Assembly (NCBI RefSeq): GCF_964204645.1 | Contig: NC_134032.1 | Coordinates: 8,488,275-8,552,274, forward strand | DNA length: 64,000 bases | From: Tubulanus polymorphus | Lineage: Eukaryota; Nemertea; Palaeonemertea; Tubulaniformes; Tubulanidae | Direction of reading: 5' to 3' | Part shown: positions 37,801 to 47,182 of the stretch, one piece after another | How the letters are laid out: each line of letters begins with the position of its first letter | Numbering within the stretch: position 1 is the stretch's first letter | Notes under the pieces: model-generated | Databases searched by the model: none | What the model saw: the letters and a program-made list of their open reading frames with translations, nothing else | What the model was told of the DNA's origin: nothing | Position numbers and translations under genes: made by a program

Positions 37801-37979
37801 GATACAACATATCCAAAATAAAATGGGAACTAATGCATGGGATTTTTGGAGTTCGATTCTAAGCCGGAGAACCATTGTCGCCTGCAGTGGCTTGTTTTTT
37901 TGAAAAATGATTTTCTTGAATTTCAGTCGAAACTCTCGCATTTTATTTGAGTACAGCTGAAAATCTGAAGCCACAGTGA
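19667..37979 (+). CDS. TUBGCP5: Gamma-tubulin complex component 5, complete, 21 exons
   Basis: GCP5 is a subunit of the gamma-tubulin ring complex that nucleates microtubules at centrosomes. Exons: 19667-19801, 20175-20281, 21429-21537, 22326-22395, 23125-23207, 24173-24444, 24706-24795, 25218-25335, 25840-26050, 30050-30270, 30718-30833, 31264-31478, 32537-32765, 33765-33930, 34133-34195, 34485-34664, 35438-35558, 35900-36069, 36242-36397, 37286-37445, 37927-37979. All borders are GT-AG, phases agree throughout, and they sum to 3045 nt (1014 residues; human about 1024). Landmarks: LSNFKYHRFLEVDSHK (N-terminus), TETQIIRETLW near 290, LDTIRPYLNIIGEWL in the N-terminal GCP fold, AFYLMEAGDTMYDFYTALFD and KLLHFVNSFHNYIMTRILHS in the C-terminal GCP fold that contacts gamma-tubulin. 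Residues 190-215 include an Asp/Glu run. Met23 (19733) is an alternative start. Intron 9 (26051-30049) hosts a GPCR gene. The last exon encodes only 17 residues and was found by phase and similarity to human LESLA. Confidence 0.97.
19699..19708. promoter_or_regulatory. Second TCTCGCGAGA palindrome, inside TUBGCP5 exon 1
   Basis: A second exact TCTCGCGAGA, 190 bp after the first. It falls within codons if Met1 is used, but in the leader or promoter if translation starts at Met23. Confidence 0.45.
20790..21378 (+). mobile_element. Degenerate copy of the 1.29-kb element of 45896-47182
   Basis: Contains CACTAGGGGGCGTTG, GGTATTTCCATAT and CCCAAGTGGGCAT, and ends CTTGGACCCCTAGTTTG, as the larger copy does. 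A (CAT)n microsatellite occupies about 21196-21245. It lies in TUBGCP5 intron 2. Confidence 0.6.
21540..22280 (+). repeat. TATGACATCATC repeat array (TUBGCP5 intron 3)
   Basis: The densest array in the window: at least a dozen copies of CCTATGACATCATCAAA spaced 33-75 bp, with GGTTGCTCCATGAATCCTCC between many of them. It fills almost all of intron 3. Confidence 0.85.
22763..22825. repeat. (AT)n microsatellite
   Basis: About 31 uninterrupted AT units in TUBGCP5 intron 4. Confidence 0.95.
23217..23345 (+). repeat. Dispersed repeat family F, short copy
   Basis: AGGGTTCGCACAGATCTAGG followed by repeated 'AGGGAAAATCAG' words, as in 35590-35815, 43825-44130 and 48700-49010. Confidence 0.45.
23366..23661 (+). 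mobile_element. piggyBac-like MITE, copy 3 (TUBGCP5 intron 5)
   Basis: 288 bp between TTAA sites at 23366-23369 and 23658-23661, with ends CCCTTTCAGTGC and GCGCTGAAAGGG. Same orientation as copy 1. Confidence 0.88.
23915..24028. mobile_element. GGCCC-ended hairpin, copy a (TUBGCP5 intron 5)
   Basis: Near-palindrome: GGGCTCGGTTTTTTAGGCTG pairs with CAGCCTATAAGACCAGCCCC, and the centre has AACTCAATT facing AATTGAGTT. Confidence 0.75.
24909..25008. repeat. (CCCTCT)n hexamer microsatellite
   Basis: About 15 perfect CCCTCT units in TUBGCP5 intron 7. The Leu-Ser reading frame across it is not a gene. Confidence 0.95.
25480..25800 (+). repeat. TATGACATCATC dispersed repeat (TUBGCP5 intron 8)
   Basis: Four diverged copies with AAAGATGG blocks. 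A 147-codon frame crosses them into exon 9 in a different frame and is not coding. Confidence 0.65.
26122..26262 (+). repeat. Dispersed repeat, copy 2 (pair with 2806-2950)
   Basis: GGxTCTAGGATTCTTxxAxTG, GCACTCAATTTGAAAAGGGC and GGTGGCCCTCxCACAGAA-type blocks match the BYSL intron copy in order. Confidence 0.6.
27031..27984 (+). CDS. Rhodopsin-like (class A) neuropeptide-receptor-type GPCR, nested in TUBGCP5 intron 9
   Basis: A 317-residue single-exon seven-helix receptor. From ATG 27031 the membrane segments are roughly 28-54 (GAFGNSATTLVM, the TM1 GN motif), 67-91 (LSMSDFAAVV, the TM2 Asp), 112-139, 156-177, 195-224 (a Pro in TM5), 241-266 (MFTLP in TM6) and 276-297. C110 before TM3 and C186 in loop 2 would form the conserved disulfide. 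An N-glycosylation site NST is at residue 2. Departures from consensus: the DRY motif is LERAA, NPxxY is NFYIY, and the TM6 CWxP Trp is missing. The overall look is that of orphan peptide receptors (FMRFamide, TRH or secretagogue-like) expanded in marine invertebrates; the ligand is unknown. A GTG at 26962 extends the frame but is not a normal start. It lies on the same strand as its host, so it needs its own promoter. AATAAA at 28910 is a candidate polyadenylation signal. Confidence 0.87.
   Translation: MNSTPMRIARPYNSYVALLSVQNKFGIYRTVSLVVLPTFFLLGAFGNSATTLVMISRRFRGLSYANYLIVLSMSDFAAVVAFSLMPVLQFLHGHLGAGASRLLVNSPIGCRVYEFVMSSMIACSSWLIVAISLERAAVVLFPLTSRLICTPSFARSVILVIIIMNVSVVGIPLAVLMQFSHGITGCYLRLSDRAALFITFVIHVFFAPLTVIIISNSIIIVQLFRGSEMVSSDQKTTKVKRTTIMLVTVSLAFAMFTLPTSITAFLPIRVEQKQLLYDIGIKIQVCNYVVNFYIYLLMGREIRDYFCTNFCCGNSSK
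29535..29660. mobile_element. Hairpin element (TUBGCP5 intron 9)
   Basis: Arms around ATAGGTTAACCATTTATTT / AAATAAGTAGTTAACCTAT and GCACGAGCTTTC / GAAAGCTCGTGC, with a loop of about 23 bases. Outer flanks GACGAGT and ACTCATC extend it imperfectly. Confidence 0.75.
29811..29925. mobile_element. GGACCC-ended hairpin, copy b (TUBGCP5 intron 9)
   Basis: CCAGGACCCAGTTCCACAGT pairs with ACTGTGGAACTGGACCCTG, and the inner AACTCTGAGTTAAA faces TTTAACTCAGGGT. Confidence 0.75.
32126..32410 (-). mobile_element. piggyBac-like MITE, copy 4, decayed (TUBGCP5 intron 12)
   Basis: One end is ATAAC-TCTTTCGGTGC (TTAA mutated) and the other ACTGAAAGTG-TTAA. The interior matches copies 1-3 with many changes, so it is older. 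Confidence 0.75.
33050..33725 (-). repeat. TATGACATCATC dispersed repeat, reverse (TUBGCP5 intron 13)
   Basis: Several copies of GATGATGTCATAGGGTGATT type with GGAGGCAGCCATCTTTT blocks ending just before exon 14. Confidence 0.7.
34228..34404 (+). mobile_element. piggyBac-like MITE fragment (TUBGCP5 intron 15)
   Basis: The left 175 bp of the element (GTCAGTGCGTCTACACC to CTAACGATACACCGTGC) without its right half or a clear TTAA, ending 80 bp before exon 16. Confidence 0.7.
34770..35110. repeat. Degenerate tandem repeat of CCCAGTTCCAC
   Basis: More than ten diverged units of about 25-30 bp built on 'GGACCCAGTTCCACAGTTCT' in TUBGCP5 intron 16. The unit resembles the end of the hairpin at 29811-29925. 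Confidence 0.65.
35590..35815 (+). repeat. Dispersed repeat family F (TUBGCP5 intron 17)
   Basis: Shares GATTGCTAGATxGTGCGT, ATGTATTTGACTGTGTTAAT and GGATTCTTAGCAGATC with 43825-44130, followed in both by GTCAGGGAxAACAAC. Confidence 0.7.
36500..37030 (+). repeat. TATGACATCATC dispersed repeat (TUBGCP5 intron 19)
   Basis: Forward copies with AAAGATGGCTGCCTGC and CTTATGACATCATCAAAT words, decaying towards the 3' end. Confidence 0.7.
37044..37167. mobile_element. GGGCCC-ended hairpin, copy c (TUBGCP5 intron 19)
   Basis: AGGGCCCAGTTTTACAAGAAGG faces TTTTTGTGAAACTAGGCCC, with CTTAAATCGATTTA present in both arms. Confidence 0.7.
37600..37875 (+). repeat. Dispersed repeat family H, copy 1 (TUBGCP5 intron 20)
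   Basis: About 275 bp colinear with 61640-61935: GAAACTTGGG, GGGCCCAGTGC, CACCTAGCA, CACTAAAAACT, CAGCGACATGACCT, AATTTAGCTA, TGGGAACT. It ends some 50 bp before the last TUBGCP5 exon. Confidence 0.75.
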
Positions 37980-38034
37980 CAGAATGGAGACTGATGTTAC
38001 TACAGGGATGTCTAATAACCGTATTTATTTGAAA

Positions 38035-38345
38035 GCTGTGTTAAAACAGTCTAGGAGCCGTTCATACCGTCTTGGATCTGTCTAAACCCATTTTAGAGCT
38101 TTCTAATGTCGTTAGAGATGTCAAGTGCTGTCTGAACCTTACGAGCACTGTCTAAACTGTTCAGAAACTGTTTAAAACTGTGTAAGAACTGTTTTCAATT
38201 GTATAAAGAGAGTAAAAACTGTACATGTCTAAACTGTCTTGAGAGCTTATCGAAACTGTCTTAAAATGTGTAAGAGCTGTCCAAAATTCTGTAAGGGCTG
38301 TCTAAGACTCACTGTCTTGAATGCTGTCTGACTAAAATGTCTATA
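38035..38345. repeat. Degenerate tandem repeat of CTGTCTAAACTGT just after the TUBGCP5 stop
   Basis: About fifteen imperfect units of roughly 20 bp (GAGCTGTCTAAAACTGTCT type), starting 55 bp after the stop codon, so likely in the 3' UTR. Confidence 0.7.
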
Positions 38346-38451
38346 GTCCTTTTTGGTTGTTAAGAATTTAGATTTGTGTCACTTTTTGGCTGGGACAAAA
38401 AGTCATTCTAAAACTGAATTTTTTATTCAAATATTTGAAACATATTTTTCT

Positions 38452-38457
38452 AATAAA
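38452..38457 (+). terminator. Candidate TUBGCP5 polyadenylation signal AATAAA
   Basis: AATAAA seen about 470 bp after the stop codon. It would make the 3' UTR carry the preceding tandem repeat. Confidence 0.35.
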
Positions 38458-38861
38458 AACAATTGAAATTTTGAACAAAAAATATTTTCATCAATGTCTT
38501 CGTGTTTCTTGATTTTTTGGTCGACTGGCAGGGTCTAAAGTTTCTTCAAAGGGGATTGGAATGGATAAGTATATGGCATCCAACTTTTTAACTGAATCAT
38601 TTTCCACTAAGATCTTTCGGAAAAATCGAACTGTTTGGTAATGTAATTTACAGAGAATAACGAGGTTTATGTAATAATTCAATGTCAGGTGAAGACCGTC
38701 ATGACGACTTTCTGGCCCATGCCGAGAGGGGTTTGAAGAATCTCTCAAATTTTAATTGGATAATCCGAAGGTGAATAACGATTGATGACAAATTTAATTT
38801 CGACCCTTTTTTCCTTCAACTAGGCCCAGTGATGATTAAAAGATTGAAAGCAGACATGCAT

Positions 38862-38945
38862 GTGTCCCCGGACAGGATTCGAGCCCGCCTCGTTAATTCG
38901 AATTTTGTACCGTACCGTGCTGCCATCTCTCGGTAACAATCCTCT
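38862..38945 (-). mobile_element. tRNA-derived SINE-like head
   Basis: On the minus strand, GATGGCAGCACGG resembles a pol III A box (TGGCnnAGTGG) and GGCTCGAATCC a B box, about 35 nt apart. The mixed spacing and lack of a clean acceptor stem argue for a SINE or decayed tRNA rather than a working tRNA gene. Confidence 0.45.
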
Positions 38946-40453
38946 AATTGATGTCAATTAAGTTTATGTGTATTACGTCACTGGTAACGGGTTGCTGGTG
39001 TGGGCGCGTACCCGTATATTGTGGATTAATTAAAAACGGCGTTTAATTAAAAACCGGGTGAGTGTTTTACTGTTAAATCACAGATGTGGCATTGGTGTCA
39101 AAATTCTGTGATAGAATTTGGGAGTTTTTGGGGCCGGTGACGCGTCTTTTAAGCCTTAAAACCGCGTCAAAATCAGCTTTTGAGAATTTATTTCCGGGTC
39201 AAGTCAAATTTAAATTAAGAACAACGGAATGGTTATTTGAATTTTTGTATGGGATGTACGCTGGTGTGTGGCTGTCTGATGCTGGTGAGTTTGGATAATT
39301 TCATATAATGCAAAGTCATGAGTCTCGAGTAACTAAAGTATATTTGTTTTCGTTGCGGATTAATTTTGTTGGGGTATTTTCCACTTAATCTTGTGAAAAT
39401 GGCCAACCTCCTCAGCTGAATTGGTCTTAATACGACCACTTAAACTGAGCAACCATGCCTACGGTTAGATATCATTTTCAAATCATCAAAAATCATGGTT
39501 TGTTGGCTAGGAATCATCGGAAAAATATTGTTGTAATATCAAAAAATGACTGACATTTTCTCTTCAACACGATAAAAAGACGTATTTTTAGCAATCGTTC
39601 ATTTCAGTTTAAAATGGATATAAATGGATTTCAGACTGCTCAGTTTCACTGGACGTATTGACATCAAATTGTTCAAAGGAATCTAGGCAAAATATCCCCA
39701 AAAATCTATCCCATACAAAAAAATAAATAGACTTTGTTTTGCGGATGCCTGGCCATAGAGAATACATAAAATTTAGAGGAGGACCACTGACCTCTATTGG
39801 AGAGTAAACGAAGAAACAGAAGTGAATACTTCTTTTATGTATAGAATCTATTTTATCAATTAGGAATTGATTTGCAGATCTTTACAAAGCCTACGAAAGT
39901 ATAGCAAAAAATCTCAAACAAAATAGGACCTTAGCTGGAACGGGCTTAATTTTGTTATACTGCTGCGCCCACCGCAATGCCAGTTTCATATCTACTCAAT
40001 TACAATCCCAACTGACCCCCTAAGTAGGTGCAGTGCAGATTAGTCTTCGACACATCATTAAATACTTTAGATTCGATTCAACTTTATGATGCCGGGGTTA
40101 AGGAGTTGAGGTATCCGCTGTTAATCTCTGAAGCGTGAGGACTATTTTATAGATCTGCTGAAATTAGTCCCAGGAAACAGGATCCAGACGTGTCGAACAG
40201 TTTACAGAAATGTGTGGAAGTATATAGGAGTATGTGGAACTCCGTCCTGAGAACTATCTGGGTCCAGAAATGTGGAACTTGGTCGAGAAGTGTGGCGCTG
40301 CATTGCGCTAGAGAAATGTTGATCTCTGTGTAGAATAGTAGTTGCGGAATAAATGACTCAGATGTTTTTTTTTCTGAGGAATAAAAAATCTTTTCATTCA
40401 GCAGCATTCGATAGACATAAAGATATGATATGATAACTGATATATATTGTTCT
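38946..40453. other. Intergenic, no gene seen
   Basis: Short open frames only, none with recognisable domains or convincing splice partners. Confidence 0.35.
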
Positions 40454-40478
40454 CCTCTCTCTCTCTCTCTCTCTCTCT
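40454..40478. repeat. (CT)n microsatellite
   Basis: About 12 CT units. Confidence 0.9.
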
Positions 40479-40832
40479 GCTATCGGTATGACTCATTCAC
40501 GTAGAAAATTTGTTTCTTCAATCATCGGAGTCGGCGTTCCTGTTTCCTCTACCCCTCTTATCATCCATCCGTGAATTGCTGATTTCTTCGTGCTACATGA
40601 ATTGCTCATTCTTCTTGCTATATGTATGAACGTTCGCGAGCTATTTGTCTGGCCGTTGGAATTCCCACTCGACTCCGTACCTCAGATACTCACTTAACGG
40701 TAAAGTAATTAGACTAATCCTCCCCGTGAACTTGTTTCAGCGGATATATTCGATAATTCCATAATTGTCAGTCCTTTTTTTTTCGATTCAGCCATTTTCG
40801 AGCTAAACAATCGTATTTGTCATCACTCGTTC

Positions 40833-41250
40833 ACAGTTTGTATCAATACTAAATATCGTCCAGACCGAGTTTCGTAGATAGCTAAAATCAGTTGCGCTCG
40901 AAGAAGAAAGTTACGCAGCAGTATCGTGGGTTCACTTGTTGATTCATTGTAGCATGAAGCCACGTTTTAAGTGAAACTGATAAGCGTTTGAAAATCGCCA
41001 CTGATTTCGTATGGATGAAAATAATCTTCGGACTGAGTTCATTGTAGATTGTTATAATCGGTTGCACTTGAAGAACGAAGTTTAACTCGAGTGTCATCGG
41101 TCCGAGCGTTGAATATCAATCATAGCATGAAACCATGTTTAAAGTGAAATAACAGTGTCACTTAGTCACAGTTTGCATCCCTGTTTTTCGGACCAAGTTC
41201 GTAGTGATATCTGTGAAAATCAGTTTCTAAAAGTTACACGGAAACATCTG
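40833..41250. repeat. Degenerate tandem repeat, about 170-bp unit
   Basis: Two to three diverged copies sharing TCACAGTTTG, CGGACTGAGTTC/CAGACCGAGTTTC, AATCGGTTGCACTTGAAGAA and TAGCATGAAxCCA. Confidence 0.55.
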
Positions 41251-43234
41251 TATTCAATTGTTTTCAACATGAATCGTAGAGTGGGGATGTTGATATAAAC
41301 ATTTGGCCTTTATAGGTTCAGGCCTTTTGTTGTTTTGACTTCAAATAATCAAAAATGAACGAGTTGACTCTAATAAAAGTCAGGAGTCAGGAATGTGGTT
41401 CGAATAATAGTATGGTTTAATGCGAGCAGCTGTCTCCTGGCTGACTACCCCCACAGCCTATTTAGGTAATTTATAATAGAGATAGAAGAAGTTATCGATT
41501 AGGCCTACGTAACGTCCCCTATACGTGTCTGTTGTATGCATACATATACTGAACTCAGTGAAACAATTAATAATTATGGTCTCATTAATACGTGAGTAAT
41601 TATGAATAATGATATTAGGTCAGCGCTCTGTTTATCTCTTACTACTCACGGTTTGCTCAATAGTCATGGTAGTAATTATGGATTTCTGGTATTGAGCTTA
41701 AAATATATATATTGTCCATTCGGTCATATAGGCCTATAGGCCTAGCTAGGTCAGAGACGAGTACCCGAATCCACAGTTGGGCTGGTTATAGGTTAAGTAA
41801 GCTTACCCAAATACTTAATTAGGCAGATTTTGGGTAAAGTACCCAGATATCCAGGAAGATTTTAGGTTAAGTACCCAATTTCAAAGTTGAGTTGAATTTA
41901 GGCAAAAAATTCGGACCAGTTCCGCCGATGGGTTGGTTTTAGATAAGCACCTCCAGTTCACGGTTAGGCTAGTTCCATCGTTTCGTTGGACCAAATAATA
42001 CATAGGCCTTCATATAGGCCTAGGACCAATGTTGGGCAGATTTTGCTCTACTTGCATAGGATATAAGACTTATTTAGTACTATTGATTTGAAGTGAATTT
42101 TACCTTAAAACGAATCTTTCATTCATTTCGAGGCCATCGCTTAATTAGCTGACTGAACGATTACCTTCGCCGGAATTGTATTTGAAGCTTGAAACAAATT
42201 GGTTCGAATCGTAAAGAACGTGTTGGAAAATATATTCCGTTTTTTTTCTTTTTTGGTTTAGGCCTACTTAATAAGACGAAGTTTACAAAGATTGGCTCCG
42301 AAGCCCGAAATACACGTATCTAAAAGAATCTAGCGGAATTTACGTGCTTTTATTTCGTTCAATTAATGTTTTTCGTTATTGGGATATCATCGGATGCCGG
42401 CCTGTAGCGTCTGTTTCGCCGACTGGCCTAAAAACAGTTAAGGATTCCGCGTATTCAGTCCTTTGTTCGGAGAGCGTCCTGATTGTAGTTTAAAGTGTCT
42501 GCCGGCGAAACTCTAGACTTATGTTACACCTGTTTAAAGCGGGCTAAGCAGATATACCTGTCACTCTCCTACCCGTTCTGTCTACCCCCTTGCGTTCTCC
42601 TCTCCCCTCAATTTGTTACGATTTAGCCGATGAACTACGTTAAATTTTTTTTGAGTGAGGTACTTTACTTAATGAAACCCGCGTAAACCATCTATATTCA
42701 AATACTTTTGGTTACCTTGATAGTTGTAGAAAATCCAACAGCCCAATTAGGCTAGCTAAATTCATCGAAATAGCCATACACAACCCTCCAATACGCAACG
42801 TAGTTAAAAGTTGGATTAAAATGGTGTGCGCTTCGTTAATGACTTAGAACTTACAACATTTTATTAAGGAAAGTTTTTATTTTCTGTTGTTTCATGAATA
42901 TTTGTACAGCGGAACCTCGTTACAACGAACTCGGATACAACCAATCATCAGATATAACGAATATATGGAATTTTTTTCCGGCGTGAGATAATTTGATTAA
43001 TTTCATACCGGATAATAACGAACTATCGGTTAGGCCTATAACGAACTGATTATCTGGTCCCGTGAAGTCGCTGTAACGACTGAGGTTCAAACTATATTTT
43101 ATGGTCTCCCTCCATACACTACGGAAAGGTTGGAGTTTAAATGAATTCCTAATCCTAATGTCCTATCTCTTCTCTTTTCTCCTCTGTTCGATCTGGCCCT
43201 TATTTTTTCCTTCTTCTCCCTCACCGGCCGTGTC
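41251..43234. other. Noncoding stretch rich in TAGGCCTA
   Basis: No supported gene. TAGGCCTA occurs at least six times (about 41503-43034). Around 41780-41960 there is a loose repeat of GGTTAAGTACCCAA. Confidence 0.45.
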
Positions 43235-43399
43235 CTAGTAAGGCCAATTATTATCGGTTATTGAATAATGACTCAGCTGTGAATGTACACACACACACAA
43301 GCGCGCACACGCCCCTCGACCTGAAGCGTACACACAGAAGATAATAATACGCATATACTGTTGCATTATGGGAGACGTCTGCTCTCTCTCTGGTGACAG

Positions 43400-43664
43400 A
43401 CGGACGAGCGTATAGTGTGTAATGGCCGCCGACGCTGTCACCGATAACAACACAACAGACTGTGCACATTTCACCTACGTTCGAATTGTCAACGGATTAA
43501 CGATTGTCCCGATGATATCTTTAATAATCGTACTGAATATTCGATAAAGCTACGTTTGAACATCGCGGTCGGGATTTATAGAGATCGGCGGTTATTAAAC
43601 ATTTATATCGGAGTGTACTAAGATAGATAGATAGATATGTTTGTTTTTTCTTAGTTTGATTCTG
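43400..43664 (+). other. Candidate untranslated first exon (speculative)
   Basis: A unique-looking stretch ending in a strong donor, TCTG|GTGAGT, at 43664, after a short GATA-type microsatellite. It could splice to 49674-49734 or 63573. No start site can be fixed. Confidence 0.2.
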
Positions 43665-43824
43665 GTGAGTGCTTTATTTTATGTGATTGTCCGGAGGTTG
43701 TGAAAATGTTGTCTTGGCAAAAAATGGGGGGGGGGGTGGTGGACTGCTTAAATGCCAGGTTGGATGCGCTCCTGGAAAGAGAACTGATTCTAACTCCCCA
43801 CGATAACTTGAATCTCGGTGCTTG

Positions 43825-44130
43825 TACATAGGGTGGCCACTTACCTGCAAATCAGGGCATTTATGCGAAGGTCAGGGAAAATTCCTTTACAAAAGTCGGG
43901 GAATTTTGTTTGAAAAAAAGAGGTTAAACTCAGGGAAAGTCGTGGAAATTTGTTAAGATCGCTAGACTGTGCGTAAAATAAAACAGTTTCTTTCTATGTC
44001 ACATGTATTTGAATGTGTTAATTGATCGGATTCTTAGCAGATCCAGTCAGGGATAACAACTGGGGGGGGGGCATGTTGGGTATGTCGGGGGGGGGGGCGG
44101 CAGGTCAAAAAAGGTGACCATCCTGTAAAC
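43825..44130 (+). repeat. Dispersed repeat family F, with G-runs
   Basis: Starts AGGGTGGCCACTTACCTGCA, matches 35590-35815 in the middle, and carries two runs of nine or more G near its end. A further G-run at about 43727-43738 lies just before it. Confidence 0.65.
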
Positions 44131-44754
44131 TTTCACGTATTTGAAATCTTCACTTTTTATAGACAATGAAGGCGTTTTAATTCTTTGTTTCCCATTCCCA
44201 GCCATCTAACCGAACCTACGTATTATCAATATCGCCGAAAATCTGAATTTTTTTCGTTATCGTGTTTCGAGCAAATAGAACGCGCAAATAAAATTCCTAG
44301 CCAGCCAGCATATATAATCAAAGCATATGAACTAAAGTAAATACGCGAATACGGGACAGATAAAGATTACATGAATTGACTTTCGTGAAATGGCTTTTTT
44401 GTGGTCGGACTTTGATGCGGAAAAAAGCCGTGTTTAGAGGACGGGACGATGTTTGCCTATAACGTATGTGAAAGCAACATTGAACACCGTGAAACACGCT
44501 GAACCTAGACAGGAAATAACTGACATTCCGAAGCGTCTACATACGATATTATTGCTATCCGTGTCGATAATATCCTGAATGGTTTGCCGTATGTTTCGAT
44601 AATATAGTTTTATATATCCGAGTATACTAGCGTTTTTTTTTTTTTTAACGGAGGAAAAAATTATTCGACTGTATAGATCTGGGCAGAGACAGGGGCAGTA
44701 GACTAAGGCGTGTGGTCAGTGTTCTACGTATGTTGGAACGGCAGCATTCATTGT

Positions 44755-44935
44755 GTTATACCGGTAATGTATGACATCGTAGCTTCTGAAGTATCAAGGC
44801 TTTCGATCCCCCCAAAAATACAGAACCAAAAATACAGAAATTTAAGCTTAATTTTGGCGTTTTTGTATCTTTTATATCTGATATTTTATAGGTACATTTT
44901 AGGTAATTTTTTAGGGGTGGCTGTAATATAAGGAG
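44755..44935 (+). repeat. Dispersed repeat family E, copy 3
   Basis: TATGACATCGTAGCTTCTGA, TCAAGGCTTTCGATCCCCCC and AAAATACAGAA match 51915-52110. Confidence 0.65.
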
Positions 44936-45599
44936 AATCCCAAAGATAACAAAAAAATGTCATTCCAAAAATGTTTCCTCTTTAGCTAGTATATAGTCTA
45001 TTTGACATTTCAACTATATTGTTATTCTAATAGTCATCTTCAACAATACTGAGTTACAACAGTGATTATGAAATATGAATAAAAGCGGTGGCTGATTTTC
45101 GGAGGGGTTGATACTGCAATTTGCGCCCGGAGTGATATCCGTGCGTCGATGATGTACATTAGACTCTGCTCGAGTCGAGTCTTTTTAGAATTATTGGAAA
45201 TGTGTGCGATTTTAAAGTGGTGTCTGTGGGTTGGGTGATACAATAAGTCAAATTTATCTGAGTAGAGACGTGATATCTGAGTTGGATGGTACTGCGCGGG
45301 TAGATCCGAATTGGATCGTACAGTAGGGCCTAATAGACTCTCTGAAATCAGATCTGGACGGTACACTTATAGACAACTCCCAACTTGGATCTTTTGACCT
45401 AAGGTATCGCGATGATTGATATGGTGTGTAGATGGTACAACAGACTCAATGCTGATCTTTTGACTTCGAATTGATATCTGAGTTGGGTTTGGTTGTAGAG
45501 TATGTACTTCCCCGAAATTTAAGGTCTTATCTTTTGTATATTCAAATCTATAGCCGAACTCATGTTCCTGACATCAGTTGCGACTGTATTTCTGGGCTA

Positions 45600-45895
45600 G
45601 ACAACATTATGCCTGATTCTCGCGAATTAAAAGTGAACCTGGTTCGAAATTTTGCCTGATTCATGTGAGTTAAAGGTGAGCCCATTTTTTTGCCTGATTC
45701 ATGTGAGTTAAAGGTGAGCCCATTTTTTTGCCTGATTGGTGTGAGTTAAAGGTGAACCCAGTTAGAAATTTTGCCTGATTCATGCGAGTTAAAGGTGAAC
45801 CCAGTAAGAAATTTTGCCTGATTCATGCGAGTTAAAGGTGAACCCAGTTAGTAATTTTGCCTGATTCACGCGATGTTTAAGATGAACCCAGTTTT
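45600..45895 (+). repeat. 40-bp minisatellite, left part
   Basis: Seven copies of TTTTGCCTGATTCATGCGAG TTAAAGGTGAACCCAGTTAG, period about 38-43. It continues at 47183-47345 on the other side of an inserted element. Confidence 0.85.
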
Positions 45896-47182
45896 TAGCC
45901 CACTTGGGACTTAAGTCCCAGCGGGCTATTGCGTTCACTTTTCGTCCGTCGTCCGTCCGTTCGTACGTCCGTCCGTCCGTCCGTCCGTAGACGGAATCCA
46001 GTTATTTTGGGAAGTTTTGAAGATGCTTCAAGGTAACGTCTTGATATTTGGGTTACACATGTATCTACCCTAGACACATCTTCAGCCCAAAAACTGGCCC
46101 TGTCAGAATCAAGATGGCCGACTGGCAGCCATTGTTGTTCGCCAAAATCAGCACTTTTTACACATTTTTGAAGTTTTTGAGGGAAATTTTGAAGACGCTT
46201 TGATCAATTACCTTGATCTTTCGGATATATGTGAATCCCCCAGGGCCCATCAACATAACAAAAATTGGGTCGGTCGGACTCAAGATGGCCGTCCTATGAC
46301 CTTTTTAGTGCCCAAAAATGTTAATTTTGGCCCGAATTCTGAGTCCTGTAGCTTCCTACTGGTTTGCCATTTCTCATTACAATTTGTGATGGGTGTTCTT
46401 TGGAAAGGGATATTTTATACCTGAGACAGGTATTTTTCATCAGCCAATTATGACGCAATTGGCGGCCATCTTGGTGTCACCAGTACTCATTCGTAAGTGG
46501 GAAAAAGTTTTTCCACATTATATTGATACCTAAGCGTATTTTGCTACCACAATCAATTAGAAAGTTGTAGCTCATAACGTGTTCTATGATTGTGGTGAGT
46601 TTCAAGGTAATTGGAATTCGTATATGGCCACCAGGGGGCGTTGAATAATACAATATCTTAGCATTTCTTTATTATATTCGTACCTATGAATATTTTGTAA
46701 CCACAATCAATTGGAAAGTTGTAGCTCATGACATCATATATGATTGTTGCGAGTTTTAAGGACATAAGTTTTTCTATATGGTCACCAGGGGGCGTTGAAT
46801 AGTAGAATAACTTAGTATTTCCTTATTATATTGGTACCTAGGCATATTTTGTTACCATGATCAATTGCAAAGTTGTGGTTCATGACATGTTCTATGATTG
46901 TGGTGAGTTTCGAGGTCATTGGGTTTTGAATATGGTCACCAGGGGGCGTTGAATAGTAGAATGACTTAGTATTTCCATATTAAATTGGTAACGAGGCATA
47001 TTTTGTTATCACAATCAATTACAAAATCGTAGCTGCTGACATGTTCTATGATTGTGGTGAGTTTTAAGGTCATTGGTTTTTGTAAATGGTCACCAGGGGG
47101 CTTTGAATATTGAAATTGTTAGATTGTTGAGCATTTGAAACCACTTCCCAAGTGGGCATGGTGTCCCTGGACCCCTAGTTTG
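45896..47182 (+). mobile_element. 1.29-kb non-autonomous element inserted in the minisatellite
   Basis: Starts with the near-palindrome AGCCCACTTGGGACTTAAGT CCCAGCGGGCT and ends ...CCCAAGTGGGCAT...GGACCCCTAGTTTG. Near the left it holds a (CCGT)n run at 45944-45988, and on the right four tandem 154-bp units. No transposase. A shortened relative is at 20790-21378. Confidence 0.75.
46520..47120 (+). repeat. Four tandem 154-bp units inside the element
   Basis: CCAGGGGGC starts at 46631, 46785, 46939 and 47093, three spacings of exactly 154. Each unit also has CACAATCAATT, AAAGTTGTAGCTCATGAC and TATGATTGTGGTGAGTTT-type words. Confidence 0.88.

Noticed and set aside
39086-39298. 70-codon plus-strand frame with a donor-like GGTGAGT
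   Set aside because: No domain, no convincing partner exon; downstream of the TUBGCP5 stop.
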